NCBI RefSeq assembly: GCF_900169075.1
Contig: NZ_LT827015.1
Location: forward strand, 2,310,158-2,374,157
Length of the DNA: 64,000 nucleotides
Origin: Chryseobacterium phocaeense
Lineage (GTDB): Bacteria > Bacteroidota > Bacteroidia > Flavobacteriales > Weeksellaceae
Reading direction: 5' to 3'
Part shown: positions 42,771-49,813 of the stretch, piece after piece
How positions within the stretch are numbered: position 1 is the stretch's first letter
Layout of the letters: every line of letters starts with the position of its first letter
Made by a program: the position numbers and the translations under genes
The notes under the pieces: generated by a model
The model's input: the letters and a program-made list of their open reading frames with translations, nothing else
Told to the model about the DNA's origin: nothing
Database searches by the model: none

Positions 42771-45038
42771 TTAATTTTTAATCACCTTAAAGGTTTCCCA
42801 GTGATCCTTAATTCTCAATCTGATCAGATAAATACTTTGGGGATATGAGGTGATGTCAATTGTGTTTTTACCTTCATTTAAATGTTCTTTTCTCATGATA
42901 ATCTTTCCGGCGAGGTCATAGACAAACAGTTCCTCTATTGCATTTCTGGATTTTATGTTGATAATTCCTTTTGTAGGGTTCGGGAAGATCAGTGTTTTGG
43001 ATTCCGGCTGGTTGTTCACTTCCGTTTCAAGCTTTTTATTCAGATGGTCATTTGAAATTCCGTCATTACATTCTGGAAGTGTGGCTCTCTGCAGAATCAG
43101 TCTCAGCAGCATGGCATTCAGCTTCTCAACCTCATAGGAATCAATGGTCGGTTTTATATGATTGTTACCGATTCCGCTGTCATTAGTCAGAAAAGTATAG
43201 GTTCCGTTGGTCATCAGTGCGAAGGTTCTCATCAGGTACTCCGTCTGCTTGTCTGCATCACTTGCCGATAAAGGAATGATGGTAATGCCTTTTTTGGCAG
43301 CGGATTTTATTTTTTCATACAGTTTACTGATGTTCTCCTCCGAACGGTGTGGAGGTGCATCAAGAATCAGAAACATGATTTTTGCAGAGTTTTCAGAACT
43401 CCATTTCAATTCATCTACGGAAACCTGCATGGCTTCTACCACCGCTTCAGGTGTATCTCCGCCTCCCCCTGCTCTTTGTTTCTGAATAAAATTCACCAGT
43501 TCTTCAGCGTGGTCGGAGAAATCAAATTTTCTGGTTACATATTCATCGCCATGATCCCTGTAAAAAACTGAGCCATACCTTACGGTTGTATTTTTCAGAT
43601 TATTCTCTACCCTTCTTAAAACATCAAGCAGTTCAGATTGCAGGTAAGCAATTTCATCGCCCATGGAACCCGTTGCATCTACCACAAATGCGAGGTCCAG
43701 ATTTCTTTTTGTAATGCAGGCTTTATCCAGGATAATAAGATTCTGTCCATTTTTAAAATCCCTTATATTACTGCTGATGACCTGCCCTGAACCATCCGCT
43801 AAATAGTATTTTTCAGAAACCGGATGGCTGTCTTTCATAGGATCAATCCATAATTCCGCATTACCAAGATTATTGGAAACAGCTTCCCATATGACTTCTT
43901 TTTTATCATTCAGCAGTCTCAGCTTTTCCCCGATGACAGGCTTTCTGTTTTTATTGACCAACTGAACGGAAACCCTTCGGTCAGGGAAAAACTTCCAGGT
44001 ATTTTTATACTCGTCTAACGTAGGAACTGCTATATCTTTCCAATATTCCCATTTTGAAAAATCATTGACTTCCCCTGCGGTTAACTGTCCTGCTTTTGGT
44101 AAATCAATTTCCGGTTCTTTCAGGTCTTCTTTTTTAGTGGAGGAAATTTCTTTAAGTTTATCAATATCTTCTTTTGACAATCCTTTCGTGGTCAATAGAA
44201 TGACTCCATTATTAGCTTTGCTGCCATATAAAGCTGTGGCTTCAAGCCCTTTGATCACCTTTAATTCTTTTATATTTTTAGAGTCCACAAGGTTCAATAT
44301 CCCGGATGCTCCATCAAACACAACTCCATCTATTATAATCAATGGTTTTTCCGTACCTATGCTGCTGGCTCCGCGGATCATAATACCTGAATTTTTCCGG
44401 CTGCCGGATACGGTAATGCCACGGACTGTCCCACTTAAAGCAGCCACCGTTGAAGGTTTCGCAATTTCCGTGGAAGCAATCATAGAGCTTGATGATGTTA
44501 CAGAGGCAACTGCCTTTTTATATCCCATGCCCAATACCACGACTTCTTCTATATTTTTTTCTCTTAGAGTATCTTTATTCCTTTGGCTGCGCTCTGCATA
44601 TTCAGGAAATGTTTCCGGAATGCTGCCGGAAGTCATCTCTGAGGACACAGTTTCCTTAACGACCTTTGTTGGCGTATAGGCAAGAACCGAAGGAGTTACA
44701 AGTTCAGCTTCTTTTTCAATATTGGATTTCACCGTACTGTCTATCACCTGGATATGATCTTTCGCAGGGCTTTCTTTCGTTTTCTGAACAAAAGTCGGCT
44801 GAACCGGAGTTTTCATCTCTTTTTTATCTAAAAAATACAGGACCCCAAGTCCGATGATCAGGCTGGCTGCAATTCCATAGGGGAACCAGGCCGGAACGAT
44901 TCTCTTTTTATCTTCTTTTTTATCTAATTTTTCTTCAACTTTAGCCCAAACTTTATCAAAACCCGGAAAAACAGCCGGCTCTTCTGAAAGCTTAGAAGCA
45001 TCATTGAATCTTTTATCTATATCTTGATTATTTTCCAT
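42771..45038 (-). CDS. Membrane-anchored hybrid: TonB-plug-like, VWA and T9SS sorting domains
   Basis: A 755-residue protein with four recognisable parts. Residues 1-50 are a charged segment ending in a single membrane helix (about 51-70), as in anti-sigma proteins. Residues about 160-290 carry a SusC-like plug pattern (EEVVVLGMGYKK, IMIRGASSIGTEKPLIIIDGV, ATALYGSKANNGVI). A von Willebrand A domain begins near residue 447 with the MIDAS-like DATGSMGDE and later GGGDTPEAVVEAM and LILDAPPH. The last 70 residues are a T9SS type A sorting domain (FPNPTKGIINIKS ... VYDLAGKI). It is 12 bases downstream of an ECF sigma factor, so it is a likely sensor or anti-sigma partner. The membrane helix and the T9SS tail imply conflicting routes. 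Confidence 0.85.
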   Translation of the reverse strand: MENNQDIDKRFNDASKLSEEPAVFPGFDKVWAKVEEKLDKKEDKKRIVPAWFPYGIAASLIIGLGVLYFLDKKEMKTPVQPTFVQKTKESPAKDHIQVIDSTVKSNIEKEAELVTPSVLAYTPTKVVKETVSSEMTSGSIPETFPEYAERSQRNKDTLREKNIEEVVVLGMGYKKAVASVTSSSSMIASTEIAKPSTVAALSGTVRGITVSGSRKNSGIMIRGASSIGTEKPLIIIDGVVFDGASGILNLVDSKNIKELKVIKGLEATALYGSKANNGVILLTTKGLSKEDIDKLKEISSTKKEDLKEPEIDLPKAGQLTAGEVNDFSKWEYWKDIAVPTLDEYKNTWKFFPDRRVSVQLVNKNRKPVIGEKLRLLNDKKEVIWEAVSNNLGNAELWIDPMKDSHPVSEKYYLADGSGQVISSNIRDFKNGQNLIILDKACITKRNLDLAFVVDATGSMGDEIAYLQSELLDVLRRVENNLKNTTVRYGSVFYRDHGDEYVTRKFDFSDHAEELVNFIQKQRAGGGGDTPEAVVEAMQVSVDELKWSSENSAKIMFLILDAPPHRSEENISKLYEKIKSAAKKGITIIPLSASDADKQTEYLMRTFALMTNGTYTFLTNDSGIGNNHIKPTIDSYEVEKLNAMLLRLILQRATLPECNDGISNDHLNKKLETEVNNQPESKTLIFPNPTKGIINIKSRNAIEELFVYDLAGKIIMRKEHLNEGKNTIDITSYPQSIYLIRLRIKDHWETFKVIKN

Positions 45039-45049
45039 TGCTCTAAAGT

Positions 45050-45568
45050 TTAAATGTTCTGATTCACCAAAAGTTCCTGTAATTTTTTCCTTGCAAAATT
45101 GAGCTGAGATTTTGAAGTGCCCTCACTGATGGAAAGCATGGATGCAATTTCTTTATGAGGATAGCCTTCAATAGCGAAAAGATTGAATATTGCGCGGCAT
45201 CCTTCGGGAAGGAAGTTCAGCAGGTTCAGGATATCTTTTTCAAAGGAAATACTTTCCGAAAGCGTTCCTGATGTCTCAATAAAGTGGTCATCCATTGAAA
45301 TGAATTGCGCTTTGGCTGCTCTTAATTTCTGAAGACATTCATTGACTGCAATTTTTCTCGCCCATCCTTCAAAAGTATTCAGATCCTGAAGCTGGGTAAT
45401 TTTCGTGAAGATTTTGTAAAAAGTATCGGCCAACACTTCTTCGATGTCTTCATCATTTTTAAGATAGCGCCGGCAGACCGCGAACAGTTTACCCGCCATT
45501 TTCTCGTAGACCTTCCGCTGTGCACTGCGGCTGCCACGCTGGCATTCTATTAGTAATTCTCTTTCCAT
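45050..45568 (-). CDS. RNA polymerase sigma factor, ECF type
   Basis: A 172-residue sigma-70 family protein of the extracytoplasmic-function class. Region 2 is seen in AGKLFAVCRRYLKNDEDIEEVLADTFYKIFTKI and region 4 in FLPEGCRAIFNLFAIEGYPHKEIASMLSISEGTSKSQLNFARKKLQELL, a helix-turn-helix that reads -35-type sequence. Length matches the class. It is the first gene of an operon with the VWA hybrid protein, which is probably its regulator. The genes it controls cannot be told from this window. Confidence 0.94.
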   Translation of the reverse strand: MERELLIECQRGSRSAQRKVYEKMAGKLFAVCRRYLKNDEDIEEVLADTFYKIFTKITQLQDLNTFEGWARKIAVNECLQKLRAAKAQFISMDDHFIETSGTLSESISFEKDILNLLNFLPEGCRAIFNLFAIEGYPHKEIASMLSISEGTSKSQLNFARKKLQELLVNQNI

Positions 45569-45643
45569 AGTCAGGCTTTATATTCTTATAGATGCGTAAA
45601 CTTTGAGAGGGGTTGGAAAAGTTTTTATTTTTTTTGCAAAAAG

Positions 45644-45786
45644 GCGAAAAGGCTAAATCGCAAAAGGGCAAATAAGCTGATTTGCAAATTTGCCATCTAA
45701 GCTTTCTCTTCATTCTTCGCTTCCTTTGCTTCCCATGCTCTTTAGCAGTTTCGCGATTTTGCCGTTTTGCGATTTAGCCTTTTCGC
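45644..45786. repeat. Inverted repeat pair (22 bases) in the sigma/peptidase gap
   Basis: The sequence at 45644-45665 (beginning GCGAAAAGGCTAAATCGC) recurs as its exact reverse complement at 45765-45786, separated by about 100 bases. Several partial copies of GCGATTT/TTTGCC words lie between. It sits between divergent genes and could fold into a long stem, or be a degenerate intergenic repeat. Confidence 0.7.
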
Positions 45787-45872
45787 TTTTCCACCTCTCC
45801 AAATTTAACTTTTCCCTCTGTAACAAATCTCAACAACGAACGACTATTCATATAAATAATCTTTTTATAGTA

Positions 45873-47075
45873 ATGAAAAATACCAAAATTACCTCATTAC
45901 TTTTTGTTTTGTCTGCAGGAAGTATGATGTTTGCCCAGGATGATCTGATCAACAAATTAAAAAACAACCAATCTCAAAATGCTAATTTCCAGTTCACTAC
46001 ATTAAAAGATGTAGGAGCAACCTCTGTGAAGAACCAGGGTTCATCCGGAACCTGCTGGAGCTATTCGGGGAATTCTTTCCTGGAATCTGAAATGCAGAGA
46101 ATGGGTAAAAAACCTGTAGACCTTGCTGAAATTTTTACGGCAAGAAATTCTTACCACGATAAAGCCAAATTATATGTACTGAACAGTGGCGCCATCAGCT
46201 GGGGTGACGGAGGTGAACTTCACGACGTGATCAATATGTACAAAAAATACGGCGCCGTGCCTCAGGATGTGTATACAGGGCTGAAGCAAGGTCAAACCCT
46301 GAATAATTTTAAGGAAATGCAGGGAAAACTAAAGCCGGTTCTGGACAGTCTTGTTCAGGCAGGTTCCAAAGGAAAGCTTACTGATAACTGGATGGATGCA
46401 GTAGATGCCATCCTTGACGAATACCTTGGAAAAGTTCCGGCTAACTTTACTTATGAAGGAAAAAATTACACTCCAAAGACTTTTGCGAAAGAAGTAGTAG
46501 GCATCAATCCTGAAGATTACGTAGAAATTTCTTCTTATAAAGATTACCCATACTATCAGAAGTTTGTAGTTCCAATCCCTGATAACTGGAGCCATGATTC
46601 CGACTGGAATGTTCCGATGAAAGATTTAACGGCAATTATCGACAATGCTGTAAACAAAGGTTACTCTGTAGGATGGGCAACAGATGTTTCGGAACCTTAT
46701 TTTTCTTATAAAAACGGGGTTGCCTATGTTCCGGATATGGACCTGAACCAGATCACTGGTGACAACAAGCAGACTTTATTTACTGAGCCTAAAAAAGATA
46801 AAACCATCACTGAAGATATGCGTCAGAAAGGCCTTAACAACCTTTCTACAACTGATGATCACGGGATGCACATTGTAGGACTGGCCAAGGACCAGACCGG
46901 TAAGGAATATTATATGGTGAAAAATTCATGGGGTGTAACGAATGATTTTGAAGGATATCTTTACGTAACAAGGCCTTATGTAGAATATAAATCCACAGCC
47001 ATCCTGATTCATAAGAACGCTATTCCGAAAAGCATCGTGAAGCAGCTGAAGCCTACTAAAAATATCGGTTTATAA
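45873..47075 (+). CDS. C1 (papain-like/bleomycin hydrolase-type) cysteine peptidase, secreted
   Basis: 400 residues from the ATG at 45873, which gives a clean signal peptide (MKNTKITSLLFVLSAGSMMFAQ). A longer open frame upstream is non-coding. Catalytic residues are visible: Cys61 in QGSSGTCWSYS (with the oxyanion Gln just before), His about 333 in DDHGMHIVGLA, and Asn about 351 in VKNSWG. The layout and length fit aminopeptidase C/bleomycin hydrolase homologs (peptidase family C1B). The bacterial cytosolic enzymes lack a signal peptide, so this is an exported variant, likely periplasmic. It ends at a hairpin, followed by two GG-leader peptide genes. Confidence 0.9.
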   Translation: MKNTKITSLLFVLSAGSMMFAQDDLINKLKNNQSQNANFQFTTLKDVGATSVKNQGSSGTCWSYSGNSFLESEMQRMGKKPVDLAEIFTARNSYHDKAKLYVLNSGAISWGDGGELHDVINMYKKYGAVPQDVYTGLKQGQTLNNFKEMQGKLKPVLDSLVQAGSKGKLTDNWMDAVDAILDEYLGKVPANFTYEGKNYTPKTFAKEVVGINPEDYVEISSYKDYPYYQKFVVPIPDNWSHDSDWNVPMKDLTAIIDNAVNKGYSVGWATDVSEPYFSYKNGVAYVPDMDLNQITGDNKQTLFTEPKKDKTITEDMRQKGLNNLSTTDDHGMHIVGLAKDQTGKEYYMVKNSWGVTNDFEGYLYVTRPYVEYKSTAILIHKNAIPKSIVKQLKPTKNIGL

Positions 47076-47131
47076 TCCATCAATCACTGTTACCGTTCAT
47101 CACGGTAATTTTAGATATTTAAATCTGTTAA

Positions 47132-47162
47132 AACTGCGCTCCGGATCATCTGGGGCGCAGTT
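47132..47162 (+). terminator. Terminator after the C1 peptidase gene
   Basis: AACTGCGCTCC ... GGGGCGCAGTT stem (one G-U) with a 9-base loop followed by GCTTTTTT. Confidence 0.78.
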
Positions 47163-47246
47163 GCTTTTTTATCCCGGATTTTCATATGAAATATTTCGCT
47201 ATCTATTGAAAATATTATACTTTTAATCATCAACAAATTATTACAT

Positions 47247-47408
47247 ATGAAAAATTTAAAAAAATTAACGAAAATAGATTTAAAGAAAATTAATGGAGGA
47301 AGCGCTCCTGAATGTCTGGAAGGAACTACAGCCTGCTACCACCGTCCTCAAAACGGAATTCCAAGTTACTGGACTTGTGAACCTGGTGTGGGATGCCCTA
47401 AACAGTAA
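47247..47408 (+). CDS. GG-leader four-cysteine peptide, copy 1 (bacteriocin/RiPP precursor-like)
   Basis: A 53-residue gene, too short for most ORF callers but clearly real because it is duplicated next door with the same length. The leader MKNLKKLTKIDLKKINGG is the Chryseobacterium-type double-glycine leader of bacteriocin-like peptides. The core after GG is SAPECLEGTTACYHRPQ and continues to a Cys-Pro end, with four cysteines (positions 23, 30, 44 and 50). Predicted cleavage after Gly-Gly would be done by a C39-type peptidase/ABC exporter, none of which is in this window. It may be a secreted antimicrobial or signalling peptide with two disulfides or other modification. That is inference. 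Confidence 0.8.
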   Translation: MKNLKKLTKIDLKKINGGSAPECLEGTTACYHRPQNGIPSYWTCEPGVGCPKQ

Positions 47409-47442
47409 AAGCATTTATGTTCATCACTCTAAAAAATAAAAT

Positions 47443-47604
47443 ATGAAAAATCTAAAAAAACTGGCTAAAGCGGATTTAAAGAAAATCAATGGAGGAAATG
47501 CTCCTGAGTGTCCGGAAGGAACTACAGCATGCTATGTTCCGCCTAAAAATGGTTTTCCATCCAGATGGAAATGTATTCCAAACACTATGGAGTGTCCGGA
47601 TTAA
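47443..47604 (+). CDS. GG-leader four-cysteine peptide, copy 2
   Basis: 53 residues, 34 bases after copy 1 and the same length. The leader MKNLKKLAKADLKKINGG differs from copy 1 at two positions. The core keeps the four cysteines and the frame APEC-x-EGTTACY-x2-P-x-NG-x-PS-x-W-x-C-x-P, but varied residues lie between (for example RWKCIPNTMECPD). A conserved frame with variable positions, in a tandem pair, suggests selected diversification of a secreted peptide. It ends at a strong terminator, so the two form a small operon. Confidence 0.8.
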   Translation: MKNLKKLAKADLKKINGGNAPECPEGTTACYVPPKNGFPSRWKCIPNTMECPD

Positions 47605-47610
47605 AAATCA

Positions 47611-47643
47611 AAACCCGCTTTCAGAAGTTCTGAAAGCGGGTTT
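47611..47643 (+). terminator. Terminator after the peptide pair
   Basis: Perfect 15-base arms (AAACCCGCTTTCAGA and complement) with a 3-base loop followed by a T-rich stretch. Confidence 0.85.
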
Positions 47644-47693
47644 CTTTAATAAATAGGTGAAAATTTATATAAAAATAAAGAAAAATATTATTT

Positions 47694-47797
47694 GTGAATG
47701 GTCAATGGTCAATTTTGCTTCGCAAGTGAATGATGATTCCTTGTAATTCCAGAATCAAAAAATTGACAGCGAAGCGGATTTACAATTCACAATTCAC
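47694..47797. repeat. MITE-like element with imperfect inverted ends
   Basis: About 104 bases whose ends mirror one another: GTGAATGGTCAATGGTCAAT ... TTGCTTCGC at the left, and GCGAAGCGGATT ... ACAATTCACAATTCAC at the right. It abuts the stop codon of the oxidoreductase gene. The GTGAAT/GTCAAT direct units and TTGCTTCGC word recall short intergenic repeats of Flavobacteria. No coding capacity. Confidence 0.65.
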
Positions 47798-47798
47798 C

Positions 47799-48860
47799 TT
47801 AATACAGTTTTCCCATGCTCTCTGCCGAGAAATCAAGAAGTTCTTCCGTACTTCCGGTTTTTATTTTTTTAACCCACTGCGGGTCCTGTAAAAGTGCGCG
47901 TCCCACCGCAACAAGGTCAAATTCTTCATTATCAAGCCTTCTGGTTAGGTCTGTAAGATCGGTTTTTTCGGTTCCATGTCCTGCAAAAGCGCTCATAAAA
48001 TCTCCTTTTAAACCTACAGAACCTACGGTGATTGTTGGCTGTCCGGTAATTTTTTTCGCCCAGCCTGCAAAATTCAAATCTGAACCTTCAAATTCCGGTT
48101 CCCAGAAACGGCGTTGTGAACAGTGGAAAATATCTACACCTGCTTCTTTTAAAGGCAACAGCCACTCTTCCATTTCTGCCGGAGTTGAGGCCAGCCTGCT
48201 GCTGTAATCCTGCTGTTTCCACTGGGAAAGACGTAAAATTATGGTGAAATCCTCTCCTACTGCAGCCCTGATTGCTTTAATGACATCTACTGCAAAACGG
48301 TTTCTTTCTCTAATGGTTTTTCCTCCATACTCATCCGTTCTGGTATTGGTCACTTCCCAGAAAAACTGGTCAATAAGGTATCCGTGTGCTCCATGAACTT
48401 CAACCACATCAAACCCTAAGTCTTTAGCTGCTTTTGCAGAAGCCGCAAACTGGTTAATCGTATCCTGAATATCTTCCAAAGTCATTGTAGAAGCCTTTTC
48501 CATCTGAGCCAGCGGATAATCTTCAGACATTCTGGTGTCTCCTACGTGCCAGATCTGTGGTCCCATTTTGCCTCCGTTCTGATGAACGGCATCAATTACG
48601 TTTTTCCATCCTGCCAATGCTTCATTCCCATAAAAATCCGGGATGTTCTGCATATTTTTGGAAGCTGTTCTGTTGATTACAGTTCCTTCCGAAAGAATCA
48701 ATCCTACTTCTGCTGCGGCTCTTCTTGCGTAATAGTCTGCTATATTTTGGGTAGGTACTCCATTATCAGATTGAGCTCTGGTCATGGGCGCCATTACAAT
48801 TCTATTTTTAAGCTCAAGATTTTTATAAGTGAACGGTTTAAATAATGATTCTGTACTCAT
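47799..48860 (-). CDS. Old Yellow Enzyme family NADH:flavin oxidoreductase
   Basis: 353 residues with the OYE signature throughout: LFKPFTYKNLELKNRIVMAPMTRAQ at the N terminus, GPQIWHVGD, DVVEVHGAHGYLIDQFFWEVTNTRTDEYGG, IILRLSQWKQ, and the FMN-phosphate-binding end FDLVAVGRALLQDPQWVKKI. Enzymes of this family bind FMN and reduce activated C=C bonds or nitro groups with NAD(P)H. In many species they are induced by electrophiles through an HxlR-type regulator, and one lies divergently next to it here. Substrate unknown. Confidence 0.93.
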   Translation of the reverse strand: MSTESLFKPFTYKNLELKNRIVMAPMTRAQSDNGVPTQNIADYYARRAAAEVGLILSEGTVINRTASKNMQNIPDFYGNEALAGWKNVIDAVHQNGGKMGPQIWHVGDTRMSEDYPLAQMEKASTMTLEDIQDTINQFAASAKAAKDLGFDVVEVHGAHGYLIDQFFWEVTNTRTDEYGGKTIRERNRFAVDVIKAIRAAVGEDFTIILRLSQWKQQDYSSRLASTPAEMEEWLLPLKEAGVDIFHCSQRRFWEPEFEGSDLNFAGWAKKITGQPTITVGSVGLKGDFMSAFAGHGTEKTDLTDLTRRLDNEEFDLVAVGRALLQDPQWVKKIKTGSTEELLDFSAESMGKLY

Positions 48861-48883
48861 TTTTAAATTGGTATTTTATAATT

Positions 48884-48979
48884 GTTACACAAAGTAACTA
48901 ATAATAGTTTGCATTTGTATCTTTTGTCAGAAAAAAGTGGTAACTTCGCAGTAACTTACATTAGTAACATAAAAGTAAC
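48884..48979. promoter_or_regulatory. Candidate HxlR operator array (GTAAC repeats)
   Basis: The gap between the oxidoreductase and the HxlR regulator holds a GTTAC-N5-GTAAC dyad (48884-48898) and four further GTAAC words starting at 48940, 48951, 48964 and 48975. These are spaced 11, 13 and 11 bases, about one helical turn. The regular spacing in a divergent promoter suggests cooperative binding of the regulator. Inferred from the sequence only. Confidence 0.5.
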
Positions 48980-49026
48980 GGATATAAATTCTGATTCCGC
49001 ACCGCTTTTAAGAAATACAACACGCT

Positions 49027-49413
49027 ATGAAAAAGAGTGAATTAATGAAGCACAATTGCCCTTTGGGAAAGGCAATGTCTGCCCTGGGAAGCAAATGGAA
49101 ACCTATCATTGCACTGGTTATCAAGGATCGTAAACTACGTTTTGGGGAGCTGGCGGTAAGAATTCATGTGATTTCCAGAAAGGTCCTGACCGATCAGCTC
49201 AGAGAAATGGAAACAGATGGATTGATTATCCGGGAAGAGTTTAAAGAAATCCCTCCTAGAGTGGAATATTCCCTTACGGAAAAAGGACTGGCCTTGCTAC
49301 CAATTCTGTATATGCTTGAGGAATGGGAAGCGAAATATCAGAATAAGGAATTGTATCCGGAGAAGGATTGTAACATGTTGGATAAGGAAATTAGACAGCA
49401 GATTAAAGCTTAA
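49027..49413 (+). CDS. HxlR family transcriptional regulator
   Basis: A 128-residue HxlR-type winged-helix protein: conserved Cys in NCPLGKAMSALGSKWKPIIAL, recognition region RFGELAVRIHVISRKVLTDQLREME and wing EIPPRVEYSLTEKGLALLPIL. It is divergent from the Old Yellow Enzyme gene across a promoter with regularly spaced GTAAC words, so that enzyme and itself are likely targets. The N-terminal cysteine could make it responsive to electrophiles, as in YodB/QorR homologs. Confidence 0.92.
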   Translation: MKKSELMKHNCPLGKAMSALGSKWKPIIALVIKDRKLRFGELAVRIHVISRKVLTDQLREMETDGLIIREEFKEIPPRVEYSLTEKGLALLPILYMLEEWEAKYQNKELYPEKDCNMLDKEIRQQIKA

Positions 49414-49435
49414 TTATCTGTAGAATAATATTATA

Positions 49436-49726
49436 TCAATTTTCATACTTATTTCTTATAAATAGCGATAACACGAAAAATGTTATAATAAACATTATAA
49501 ACTGGATCATCAAAACACCAAAAAAAGCGTCTGCTTCTATATATCTGTACATAAAGCTAATAAAGGTAACAGGAAAAGTGCCTATTATGATATACAAGGA
49601 CCATTCCCCAAATGTTGGATCATCAGGATAAAGGGAATAAACAGCCAAAGTTCCTGCTCCCACATAGACTGAAGAAATGATCAATGCGGTTTTTCTTGTC
49701 CTAAAAAACTGTGCTAAACTTTTCAT
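49436..49726 (-). CDS. Small membrane protein of unknown function
   Basis: 96 residues with three hydrophobic helices (TALIISSVYVGAGTLAVYSL, WSLYIIIGTFPVTFISFMY, VLMIQFIMFIITFFVLSLFI). The middle loop carries YRYIEADAFF. No family recognised. The gene lies convergently only 23 bases after the HxlR gene and is monocistronic. Confidence 0.68.
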   Translation of the reverse strand: MKSLAQFFRTRKTALIISSVYVGAGTLAVYSLYPDDPTFGEWSLYIIIGTFPVTFISFMYRYIEADAFFGVLMIQFIMFIITFFVLSLFIRNKYEN

Positions 49727-49813
49727 TTGTTACCCAAAATTTTCAAATGTAAAAATAAATAAAATAAAACCGCTTCCTAAAAGAAAGCGGCTTAATTTTA
49801 TCTGAAATCCTTA

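Noticed and set aside
45690..45872. 61-residue N-terminal extension of the C1 peptidase frame
   Set aside because: It crosses the inverted-repeat region. The ATG at 45873 gives a normal signal peptide.
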